Assembly: GCA_016342415.1 (NCBI GenBank)
Contig: JAEIOD010000013.1
Coordinates: 52,636 to 116,635, forward strand
Direction: 5' to 3'
Source: Clostridiales bacterium
Lineage (GTDB): Bacteria > Bacillota > Clostridia > Peptostreptococcales > Acidaminobacteraceae
DNA: 64,000 nt
Notes under the pieces: generated by a model
What the model was told of the DNA's origin: nothing
Seen by the model: only the letters and a program-made list of their open reading frames with translations
The model's database searches: none
Shown: one piece after another, positions 16,783 to 24,460 of the stretch
Position numbering within the stretch: the stretch's first letter is position 1
Layout: every line of letters begins with the position of its first letter
Made by a program: the position numbers and the translations under genes

Positions 16783-17796
16783 TTAAATAGATGTCTGCTT
16801 CTGTTCTGCTTCAGACGCATTAAGAAATCCATCAGTATTATATTGATTAATCAGCCGTTTAACAAATATTTCTTTAAATCGTTCTGGTCCTATAACTTTT
16901 ATTGCTGGACCAAATGACATCAAAGTGATCAGAATCTCCGTTTCAAAGTTCTTATCATAAAAAAGTTTCATGAAACACTTACCCGTTTCCTCATCAAATC
17001 TGGATTCTCTTTCATACATTGATAGTTGAAAAAAACATCTTTCAAATCCATTTCTTATATTGCTTATTTCAATTTCAACAAATTCTTTTATGAATCCGAT
17101 TTTCTTTACTGCTACAGACTCATTGTATTCAATTACTTTTGAAGTTAAAATGCCCTCTATGTCTAATACAAACCGCTTATTTTTATGATTTTTTAATCCG
17201 ATCAATTCAACCTGAAATTTATTCGCCTTTAAAGAATACCTCATATCTAGAGGTAGGAAATCACTATTTAGACGATTCCCTTTCTTACTTTCATAATGAA
17301 TCCTTAACGCCTTCTTGTTTTGTATTGCAAAAAGAACATTTTTTATATGCTCCCGAACCTCTAAATCAGCAGGCATTCCTACTGTTGCAAAGGTATCTAC
17401 GGTTTTCAAGTTTGATTCATCATATAATGGTTTTATATCTTGTAAAATCATCTGTAATTTATGAAATAACTCATCTGATAAAAACAGCTTAATCCGTTCA
17501 TCTCCAAGTGCTACTTTTAACCACTCATATTCTTGTAATGATACCATCCTTTTAGGCGTTTTCTTTAATATTGGTATATAACCTAACTCGGAATCATTTA
17601 ATAAACCATAATTGTCCTTACCTTTACTTATCAACTTGTCTAAGAGCTCGTATTCAGTTTCTTGAAAACCTTTTTTTTGTATAATTTCTCGAATATCCTG
17701 AACCGATATCGGGGTTTTATGAGACAATCTTAAAACATACAATAGAATTTCATAGTATCTTGAATATATTGAATGATATAAATTGTTCACAGGCAC
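16783..17796 (-). CDS. WYL-domain protein (second gene of the WYL pair)
   Basis: A 337-residue protein. The N-terminal part is helical (about 1-100), followed at about 165-240 by a WYL-type SH3-beta-barrel domain (ALRIHYESKKGNRLNSDFLPLDMRYSLKANKFQVELIGL), and a C-terminal WCX-like extension. WYL proteins bind nucleic acid or nucleotide ligands and act as regulators in phage-defence and RNA-repair loci. Its start overlaps the end of the upstream WYL gene by 10 bp, indicating translational coupling. It lies in the operon divergent from rtcB, so control of rtcB is the likely job (inference). Confidence 0.75.
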   Translation of the reverse strand: MPVNNLYHSIYSRYYEILLYVLRLSHKTPISVQDIREIIQKKGFQETEYELLDKLISKGKDNYGLLNDSELGYIPILKKTPKRMVSLQEYEWLKVALGDERIKLFLSDELFHKLQMILQDIKPLYDESNLKTVDTFATVGMPADLEVREHIKNVLFAIQNKKALRIHYESKKGNRLNSDFLPLDMRYSLKANKFQVELIGLKNHKNKRFVLDIEGILTSKVIEYNESVAVKKIGFIKEFVEIEISNIRNGFERCFFQLSMYERESRFDEETGKCFMKLFYDKNFETEILITLMSFGPAIKVIGPERFKEIFVKRLINQYNTDGFLNASEAEQKQTSI

Positions 17797-19052
17797 TCAC
17801 CACCAATCTCATACATTTTATACATCCATCTCACATCCTTTTTAAACATGCCGATGGCTTTTTCATTCGTTCCATTTAGACCAACAATTCTACCTATGAA
17901 CGTTCTCAACCAAGGTATTATCTCATATGTATCAATAACGTCTATGTGATACTCAAAAATATTTTCATCAACTTTTTCCAATATGCCATGTTTGCCTTCA
18001 CGTATAATTCGCCTTATCATATACTGCTCTTTATCTTCATGGATCTTTAAAGTCATACAAATATGTTCTATTGAATCGGTTCTATTTAAGTAAACTCCCC
18101 ATGAGTCTACTTCTAATTGTTTTAACTCTTCCAAATAGTTTTTGAATTCCTCATCAACTTCAAATCCAGATACTTTTTTTAGTTTATCAAGTCTTAGTGA
18201 GTAGAAGTTCTTACTGCTATGATCATATACAACCACATACCTTCTGCCATGTTTTACATTTGTAAGAATCATTAACGGGGTACACATCTTCTCAATAATT
18301 TTATCGTTGGTTTTATTCCAAGTCTCAATTAGCCCCTTTTGTTTTGTTTCTATTAATTTCAATACATCAAACAAGAGTTCATCATCTAAAGTATGGAACA
18401 TGAAGTAATGTTTGTATTTCATTTGATAAAAGTTCATATCTGAATCCCCTAGATTTCTAGAAAGAAACATTCCTAAAACACCAAAGGGCAAAATATTGGA
18501 TAGAAAATCCACGCCCTGTTTCAGTTCTAGTTTTTCTTTATCAGTCAAACTTTCAAGTCTGTTTTTACTCAATGAGTATAAATACTGTTTACCTTCTTTA
18601 TATTTGGACAGTATACCTAGTTTCTCGTATTCATTCAGTTTATTTCTAACCGTCATCATATCCATCATCTGATGATCCTCATCTATATACTCGATGACCT
18701 CATCATATATATGACTGATCGACATTCTGGTTGAACACTCTAATATATCCATTAAAACAAAGTGCAGAAAAATATCATTTCTTGTAAAACTTTTAGTTTC
18801 CCACAAAGCAAATAAAGGATTCATCGTCATTTCTTCTGGATTAATTGAAATATTAATGCTTTTGCCACTTGTATGACTTTTTTCAACAACATAATCAGCC
18901 AAAAACGATTCAATTCTTCTTTTTTCATTGTCATAAGTTCTTTTGCTTTTTATTTTCTGTGTGTTCCTTGTCCGAATACCATATACCAAGAAATCTCTAG
19001 AAAAATCCCTGATCTTATCAAATTTCTTAATCAATTCCTGAAAGCTAGACAT
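17787..19052 (-). CDS. WYL-domain transcriptional regulator (first gene of the WYL pair)
   Basis: A 421-residue protein with a helical N-terminus including a winged-helix-like stretch around 110-170 (ECSTRMSISHIYDEVIEYI and NKLNEYEKLGILSKYKEGKQY), and a WYL-type domain at about 270-330 (MILTNVKHGRRYVVVYDHSSKNFYSLRLDKL) that retains the barrel pattern and arginines used for ligand binding. It starts 94 bp from the divergent rtcB gene, with both promoters in that gap. It overlaps the next WYL gene by 10 bp. Probably senses a broken-RNA end or nucleotide and controls rtcB. Confidence 0.78.
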   Translation of the reverse strand: MSSFQELIKKFDKIRDFSRDFLVYGIRTRNTQKIKSKRTYDNEKRRIESFLADYVVEKSHTSGKSINISINPEEMTMNPLFALWETKSFTRNDIFLHFVLMDILECSTRMSISHIYDEVIEYIDEDHQMMDMMTVRNKLNEYEKLGILSKYKEGKQYLYSLSKNRLESLTDKEKLELKQGVDFLSNILPFGVLGMFLSRNLGDSDMNFYQMKYKHYFMFHTLDDELLFDVLKLIETKQKGLIETWNKTNDKIIEKMCTPLMILTNVKHGRRYVVVYDHSSKNFYSLRLDKLKKVSGFEVDEEFKNYLEELKQLEVDSWGVYLNRTDSIEHICMTLKIHEDKEQYMIRRIIREGKHGILEKVDENIFEYHIDVIDTYEIIPWLRTFIGRIVGLNGTNEKAIGMFKKDVRWMYKMYEIGGECL

Positions 19053-19146
19053 ATATCTCCTTAAGTTCGCAACTTTTTTTTAATGATAACCACGTAAGTC
19101 AATGATATCATAAATTCAACAACAAGATGAAACAAGGAGGACACAT

Positions 19147-20382
19147 ATGTTTGTTAAATACGATAAAGAAAAAAATAGCCATCCCATAAAAATTTGGTTG
19201 GATTCAATCGAAAGCATCGAAGAGAGCTGCCTTGAACAAGCAATGAATCTGTCCAATTTGCCTTTCATACATAAATGGGTTGCTCTGATGCCTGATACGC
19301 ATACCGGAATGGGCATGCCAATCGGTAGTGTGATTGCAACAGAAAATGTAATTATTCCAAATGCCGTTGGCAGCGATATCGGATGTGGCATGATTTATAC
19401 AGAAACATCAATAAAAGCTGATTTACTTCGAAACACCCCTACTGCAAATGGTTCATTACTACAATTGATCATAGGAGACATCATGCGAAATATTCCTGTG
19501 GGTTTTGCAAAACATAAATCAAAACAAAGCTCACCGGTTTTAGATAAGGCATTTAAAACTTTACCCGATGACATCCATAAAAAAGCTTTATTAAAAGCGT
19601 TAGATAATGCTTATTATCAAGTTGGTACTCTAGGGGGCGGTAATCATTTTATTGAGCTTCAAGAAGACGATGAAAACAACCTAATGATAATGATCCACTC
19701 TGGTAGCAGACACTTAGGTAACGAGGTCTGTAAATATTTTCATAGTCTTGCACGTGCAGAAAATCTGAAGTACCATTCATCAGTACCTGATGCATATCGA
19801 TTGTCTTTTTTCCCAACCGACACGTACAATGGTGAGTCGTATATCAGATATATGCATTTAGCCTTAGAGTGTGCTTATGAAAATAGAAAAGTCATGTTGG
19901 ATGAAGTCAAAGACATCATAAAAAATGAAGTGATGAAACACTGTCATGTAGATGTCCATTTTAATGATGCTTTGAATAGACATCATAATTATGCGGAGTT
20001 AGAACATCACTATGGTAAAAAAGTATGGGTACATAGAAAAGGGGCTATTAGAGCAAAAGACGGTGAACTTGGCATTATTCCTGGTGCCATGGGTTCATAC
20101 AGTTATATTGTCATGGGAAAAGGCAATCCAGAAAGTTTTAACTCTTGTTCACATGGCGCTGGTAGAAAGTATTCTAGAACAAAAGCAAAAGAGCTTATTA
20201 GCTCTGAATCTGTTATGACTGATCTTAAGTCTAAACATATTGTTCTGGGTAAAAAAAATAAATCAGATGTCGCTGAAGAAGCTCTAGGTTCATATAAAGA
20301 TATAGATTTTGTGATCAACAATGAATTAGATTTAATCACTCCAATCAAAAAACTTAAAACGGTTGGTGTTGTTAAAGGTTGA
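19147..20382 (+). CDS. rtcB: RNA-splicing ligase RtcB (3'-phosphate/5'-OH RNA ligase)
   Basis: A 411-residue GTP- and Mn2+-dependent ligase that joins RNA 2',3'-cyclic phosphate or 3'-phosphate ends to 5'-OH ends, repairing toxin-cut tRNA and other RNAs. Seen: metal-site segments GSDIGCGM, GGNHFIEL and IHSGSRHLG, WVHRKGAIRA, and the guanylated-His motif NSCSHGAGR near residues 330-338. Length is typical. AAGGAGG lies just before the ATG. Neighbours are the divergent WYL pair, a structured intergenic RNA region and a slipin gene. No RtcA cyclase is adjacent. Confidence 0.96.
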   Translation: MFVKYDKEKNSHPIKIWLDSIESIEESCLEQAMNLSNLPFIHKWVALMPDTHTGMGMPIGSVIATENVIIPNAVGSDIGCGMIYTETSIKADLLRNTPTANGSLLQLIIGDIMRNIPVGFAKHKSKQSSPVLDKAFKTLPDDIHKKALLKALDNAYYQVGTLGGGNHFIELQEDDENNLMIMIHSGSRHLGNEVCKYFHSLARAENLKYHSSVPDAYRLSFFPTDTYNGESYIRYMHLALECAYENRKVMLDEVKDIIKNEVMKHCHVDVHFNDALNRHHNYAELEHHYGKKVWVHRKGAIRAKDGELGIIPGAMGSYSYIVMGKGNPESFNSCSHGAGRKYSRTKAKELISSESVMTDLKSKHIVLGKKNKSDVAEEALGSYKDIDFVINNELDLITPIKKLKTVGVVKG

Positions 20383-20407
20383 TATGAAGCAATCATACTT
20401 AATATAT
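20379..20407 (+). promoter_or_regulatory. Promoter-like sequence overlapping the rtcB stop codon
   Basis: TTGATA (20379-20384, containing the rtcB TGA) and an AT-only -10 region (TAATAT at 20400-20405 or ATATAT at 20402-20407) give 15-17 bp spacing. Transcription would begin at about 20411-20414, at the base of the first hairpin of the putative RNA. Confidence 0.4.
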
Positions 20408-20592
20408 ATGTCAACGAAGGTTTCAAATAACCTTCCTGTGCCTGTGAAATATCATATGGTATTCCGATGTTGACTCAATGAGGTTCGATCCCTCAAATGT
20501 CTATGGAACAGACACTCTTGGTTAGAGGAAAAAAAGCATTCCAATAGTAAACTCTTAAGGTGATGTAAGCCTTGCAGTGTAAAGGATACCGT
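20408..20592 (+). ncRNA. Putative Y RNA with a tRNA-mimicking (YrlA-like) module
   Basis: A perfect T-arm TGAGG-TTCGATC-CCTCA (20479-20495) has the canonical 7-nt loop with T54, T55, C56, A58 equivalents. It is followed by an acceptor-like helix TGTCT/AGACA (20498-20502/20510-20514) closed by the 7-nt loop ATGGAAC, and directly by a D-arm CTC-TTGGTTA-GAG (20515-20527) with the GG pair. The order T-acceptor-D is a circular permutation of tRNA and matches the published architecture of the YrlA effector module. Upstream, GTCAAC/GTTGAC (20410-20415/20469-20474) encloses a perfect GAAGGTT/AACCTTC hairpin containing CGAAGG, reminiscent of the Ro-binding part of Y RNAs. The 3' end is uncertain; GGTATTCC (20458-20465) may pair with GGATACC (20584-20590). 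Position beside rtcB is typical. Confidence 0.7.
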
Positions 20593-20680
20593 CAAAAGAC
20601 TTTTGTAGTCAGATCTATTAGATTCCACTATGAAAGTCATTGGCTTAATTGAACTCCGCTTATTTTGCTGAGTTTACTAT
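20544..20680 (+). ncRNA. Second structured segment with an 11-bp long-range helix
   Basis: ATAGTAAACTC (20544-20554) is the exact complement of GAGTTTACTAT (20670-20680), enclosing 115 nt. Inside are further hairpins (CAAAA-GAC-TTTTG near 20594-20606, ATCT-ATT-AGAT near 20613-20623, TTAAG/CTTAA at the base). It ends about 22 bp before the slipin start, so it may be a second Y-type RNA or the 5' leader of slipin. Confidence 0.45.
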
Positions 20681-20702
20681 CAGAATCACAAGGAGGTAAG
20701 TT

Positions 20703-21812
20703 ATGAACTTATTTAAAATAAATATTGAAGAAAATCAACGTGGATTTGTATTTGAAAATGGTACTTTCATTAAATATTTAACACCAGGATTACATAAAAA
20801 ACTATCTAATCCAAAGTATGAAGTCATCATACTTGATACTAGAGAAACTTTTTCAATTGATAATTATGATCCGATTTATTTTATGAATAGAGAAGAATTA
20901 CAAAATGATCTTGTTTTTTTAGATGTGGAGGACCATCAAATCGCTTTACATTATAAAGATGATCATTTTGTTGATTTTTTAAATGCAGGTTTGCATGTAT
21001 TTTGGAAAACCATCAATCATCATAGATTTACAGTTATTGATAAAAATGAACCTGAAATTTTAGATGAGAAAATCCAAAATGTCATCTTAAAACACGGTAT
21101 AGACACTCAGGCATTTATTATAACTGTAGAACCTTATGAAAAAGGTCTCTTGTTCTTTAATAAAGTGTACGAACGTATCTTAGAAGCGGGTAGATATTTC
21201 TTCTGGTATAACAATAAGGAGGTTGCTGTCGAAAAAGTAGATACACGTATCAGAGAGCTCCAAGTAACAGGACAAGAAATCATGACAGAAGATAAAGTCC
21301 CTGTGAGAATCAATTTTATATGCCAGTATAATATCATTAATGTTGAAGTACCTATACTTCAAATTCAAAATTATGAACAACAGCTTTATCTTCAATTACA
21401 AATGATTATCAGAGAGTATGTTGGTAATATGAAGTTGGATGATTTACTTAAAAACAAAAAAGATATGGCTGAATTCGTATATGATAAATTGACTGCTAAA
21501 GAAGAGCAATACGGTGCGAAGTTTGCTTATGCAGGTCTAAAAGACATCATTTTGCCAGGTGAAATAAGAGATATCATCAACACTGTTTTAATAGCCGAAA
21601 AGAAGGCACATGCAAATGTAATAACCCGTAGAGAAGAAACCGCTTCTACTAGAAGTTTATTAAACACAGCCAAATTAATGGATGAAAACAGTACACTCTA
21701 CAAATTAAAAGAATTAGAATATCTTGAGAAAATATGTGATAAAGTTGGTCATATCTCATTAAACGGAAACAACAACATCATAGAACAATTAAGCGGTTTG
21801 TTTAACGCTTAA
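20703..21812 (+). CDS. Slipin/SPFH (band 7) family protein
   Basis: A 369-residue protein with a duplicated N-terminal SPFH-like segment (residues 10-125: FENGTFIKYLTPGLHKKL, then HFVDFLNAGLHVFW) followed by a full band-7 domain (about 140-300: PYEKGLLFFNKVYERILEAGRYFFW, VDTRIRELQVTGQEIMTEDKVPVRI). A C-terminal helical region (about 300-369) probably drives oligomerisation. No membrane helix is seen at the N-terminus, unlike stomatins, so it is probably a cytoplasmic or peripheral scaffold. GGAGG precedes the ATG. Slipins are known neighbours of rtcB in bacterial RNA-repair operons, which fits the context here. Confidence 0.85.
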   Translation: MNLFKINIEENQRGFVFENGTFIKYLTPGLHKKLSNPKYEVIILDTRETFSIDNYDPIYFMNREELQNDLVFLDVEDHQIALHYKDDHFVDFLNAGLHVFWKTINHHRFTVIDKNEPEILDEKIQNVILKHGIDTQAFIITVEPYEKGLLFFNKVYERILEAGRYFFWYNNKEVAVEKVDTRIRELQVTGQEIMTEDKVPVRINFICQYNIINVEVPILQIQNYEQQLYLQLQMIIREYVGNMKLDDLLKNKKDMAEFVYDKLTAKEEQYGAKFAYAGLKDIILPGEIRDIINTVLIAEKKAHANVITRREETASTRSLLNTAKLMDENSTLYKLKELEYLEKICDKVGHISLNGNNNIIEQLSGLFNA

Positions 21813-21857
21813 ACTAAAATGATGAAAATCCACAAGGTAGATAAAGTTAGACTTATA

Positions 21858-21888
21858 GCGTAACAGTTGAGCTGTTGCGTTATTTTAT
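21858..21888 (+). terminator. Rho-independent terminator after slipin
   Basis: GCGTAACAG and CTGTTGCG pair around a TTGAG loop, followed by a T-rich tail. Confidence 0.7.
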
Positions 21889-22026
21889 TGCAGTTAGAAC
21901 ATCGAACCTATAATCATTTCACTACATATTAGAAAAGACCATATCAAAGTATATTGACACGGTCTATAACTCAATTCTATTAAAATATAATCAAACTAGT
22001 ACATTCAAAACTCTAATATCTAGATC

Positions 22027-23319
22027 TTATACGTTCTCTTCTAATTCTAAATCGGCGTCATTACTGTCTGAGTAATCGGTATTTGACAGTACTGGATATA
22101 TTTTAACTACAACTATCAATAATAATATTGCTGAACATAGCATGGGTACCCAAGGTTGGAATTTTTCCAACATGATTCCATAAATACCTTGTCCAAGTGG
22201 TATGGCACCCATCGCAAATGTTCCAATGACAGTCCCCACTCTACCCAACAACTCATTTGGAATTTCTTTTTGAAAAGTAGTACCAATGACTATGTTTCCT
22301 AATGTCATAACCAGCACAAGGATAAACTCCAAAATACCCAATAAGACCAAAGGCAGTAAATACCCATCGGTCAAAGATAGGACAACTCCTGATGTTACAA
22401 CTGTAATTATACCAACAATAATGGGTTGTGCAATAAAATCGATCAACAGTATTTTATTGACAGATAATAGTTTGGTTATTCTAGGGGCAAATATCCCTGA
22501 AGCAATTGAAGCGGTTGCAACAACACCATTCAAAATACCAAACTCAAAGTCTTTAACCTCTATGATTATTTTTAGAATATAGGGTATGGCAACAGAAAAT
22601 ACTGGTGATATCGCAAAGTTTAAACAGCAGGCAACAATACCAATCATTAAAACAAACTTTGACTTCTTAATAAATGCTAATCCCACAAAAAAATCATCTC
22701 TAAAAACTGCGATACTTATCTTCTCAGGTATCTTGTGTTTAGATGGCATCTCTATAAATATTTCTGTAAAAGCAGAAATGAAAAAAGAAATCGCATTTAC
22801 AATTAGAACCACTCCAATGACACTAAAACTCATCAATGCGCCAGCAAGTAATGGTGAAATCAAATTACCTATTGTGAAAATAACACTATTGATTGCATTG
22901 GCATCCACTAAATCTTCTTTTTTCATTATAGTTGGTATCACCGTCTGCACTGCTGGTTGAAATAAAGTGGATATTAACGATAAAACCATGGATATGGCAT
23001 ATATAGACCATAAGGGTAATTCACCATGCTGATAATAAAGTAAAGCCATCATACCAACAGCAACACCACTTATCATATCAAATCTTACTATAATCTTTTT
23101 GCGGTCAAACCAATCTACTAGAACACCTGCAAATGGTCCAATAATTAATCTTGGTATGATTGATACAATCAAAATACTGGCAAACAAAGTTGCTGAATCA
23201 TAGTGATTTAATACATAAAGTGATAGTGCAAAAGTTTGCATCATTGAGCCTATTTGAGAAACGAAACTGCCTTGCATGAGTAAAAAGAAACTTCTATTCT
23301 TTAGTAATTTATAATTCAT
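22027..23319 (-). CDS. MFS transporter (macrolide-efflux/EntS-like)
   Basis: A 430-residue membrane protein with about twelve hydrophobic helices. The motif-A-like loop between helices 2 and 3 (GPFAGVLVDWFDRKKIIVRFD, about 60-80) and the QIGSMMQTFALSLYVL start are typical of the MFS-3 group (MefA, YfiS, EntS-like exporters). Substrate is unknown; small-molecule or drug export is likely. AGGTGG precedes the ATG. The last residues are acidic and cytoplasmic. Monocistronic. Confidence 0.87.
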   Translation of the reverse strand: MNYKLLKNRSFFLLMQGSFVSQIGSMMQTFALSLYVLNHYDSATLFASILIVSIIPRLIIGPFAGVLVDWFDRKKIIVRFDMISGVAVGMMALLYYQHGELPLWSIYAISMVLSLISTLFQPAVQTVIPTIMKKEDLVDANAINSVIFTIGNLISPLLAGALMSFSVIGVVLIVNAISFFISAFTEIFIEMPSKHKIPEKISIAVFRDDFFVGLAFIKKSKFVLMIGIVACCLNFAISPVFSVAIPYILKIIIEVKDFEFGILNGVVATASIASGIFAPRITKLLSVNKILLIDFIAQPIIVGIITVVTSGVVLSLTDGYLLPLVLLGILEFILVLVMTLGNIVIGTTFQKEIPNELLGRVGTVIGTFAMGAIPLGQGIYGIMLEKFQPWVPMLCSAILLLIVVVKIYPVLSNTDYSDSNDADLELEENV

Positions 23320-23511
23320 ATTTCCACCTAATTAATTCTCCATAAGATTCATCATTTAGTAATATTTGAGATCATAATGTATTTTACCACTAAATACCAT
23401 TCTTATGTAACCACTGTAGAAAGATTATTAAAATCAAATATTCAAAAAATTAAAACAAAAATTCATATCCCAACTGTACATGTTTTTTGCAAAAATGTTG
23501 TACTGCATAAA

Positions 23512-23556
23512 AAAACGACTATCAATAATTTCTTGAAAGTCGCCTTTAAAACTATT
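23512..23556 (-). terminator. Terminator downstream of the lipoprotein gene
   Basis: On the minus strand GCGACTTTCAAG...TTGATAGTCG is followed by seven T. The arms resemble the GCGAC-TTCAAG hairpins of repeat copies A-D. Confidence 0.65.
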
Positions 23557-23595
23557 CTAGATTCATATTTCAAAAACTTTGATAACAATTTACTT

Positions 23596-24162
23596 TTACG
23601 ACTTAGTCAAAAGAGACTTCTCAATGATTTCCAGATCCGTTCTATAAACATGCAGTCGTTTGCCATCAATCATGATCTTTGTTGTCTGAGGCAATGCTGA
23701 TTCTTCTATTAAAACTTTATCACCTTCAAATACTGCTATTGGTATACCGGTTTGTGTTTTAATTATAATAATTCTTTCCAGTCCTTTTGTTGTAGATATA
23801 AAACTGTTTAAGGCTTTATCAACCGCTGTAATGCTGCCACCTTCGCCTGTAAGATTCAATGCCTCTTTATAAGCTTCCACATTATTTTCGAGTCCAGTTT
23901 CATAAGCAATCATAGTAGAACCTACATGTTGCCATCTACTACCATCGACTTCAATCATCAGTACATTAGTAACTTCCGATGGTTGCATATCTGTATTGCT
24001 ACCTGTCACAACCATGGTTTCAGTCCCAAAGTCATCATAAACCCTAAAGGTTCGCTCTAAACCAATCCACTCAGCACTCATGTCTTTAAATTGTGATTTG
24101 ACAGCAGTACATCCTACTAAAGTCAAAACAACTAACATAATAATTATTAATTTCTTTTTCAT
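23596..24162 (-). CDS. Lipoprotein, DUF5052-like
   Basis: A 188-residue protein with a lipoprotein signal peptide: a KKK n-region, a hydrophobic stretch and the lipobox LVGC (Cys18). The mature part begins with KSQFKDMSAEWIGLERTFRVYDDFG, close to the pattern of DUF5052-type lipoproteins of Bacillota (function unknown). It should be anchored outside the cytoplasmic membrane. GGGAGG precedes the ATG. It sits alone between an MFS gene and the sugar cluster, with its own terminator. Confidence 0.75.
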   Translation of the reverse strand: MKKKLIIIMLVVLTLVGCTAVKSQFKDMSAEWIGLERTFRVYDDFGTETMVVTGSNTDMQPSEVTNVLMIEVDGSRWQHVGSTMIAYETGLENNVEAYKEALNLTGEGGSITAVDKALNSFISTTKGLERIIIIKTQTGIPIAVFEGDKVLIEESALPQTTKIMIDGKRLHVYRTDLEIIEKSLLTKS

Positions 24163-24389
24163 TTTTACCTCCCATAAATATCATCTCTACTATTGTATCT
24201 AAAGATATGCAATTCTCATAGATATTTTTAAAAGCATAATCTATTTCTAATATTTTTCTAATTTGTTGTTACACGTTCCGCGAAACTGTTCAATATAATA
24301 AATAGCTAATCTTATGCTTTTACCGACATCAATATAATGATGGAATTTTCAACTCATTCTAAATCCTAAAACTCAAAGAGCATCACTCA

Positions 24390-24429
24390 AAATAGCAGCT
24401 TTCAAGTGCATTCTTGAAAGCTGCTATTT
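24390..24429. terminator. Perfect 17-bp hairpin terminator after the sugar cluster
   Basis: AAATAGCAGCTTTCAAG (24390-24406) is exactly complementary to CTTGAAAGCTGCTATTT (24413-24429) around a 6-nt loop, with T runs on both strands. It lies 31 bp past the DUF5107 gene stop. The arm pattern is again AAATAGC...TTCAAG. Confidence 0.8.
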
Positions 24430-24460
24430 ATTCATATTTTTACTCTAATAGTAGAATCTA

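Noticed and set aside
20452..20640. 62-codon open frame on the minus strand in the rtcB-slipin gap
   Set aside because: No ribosome binding site, cysteine/leucine-rich chance translation, and it lies antisense to a region explained by RNA structure.
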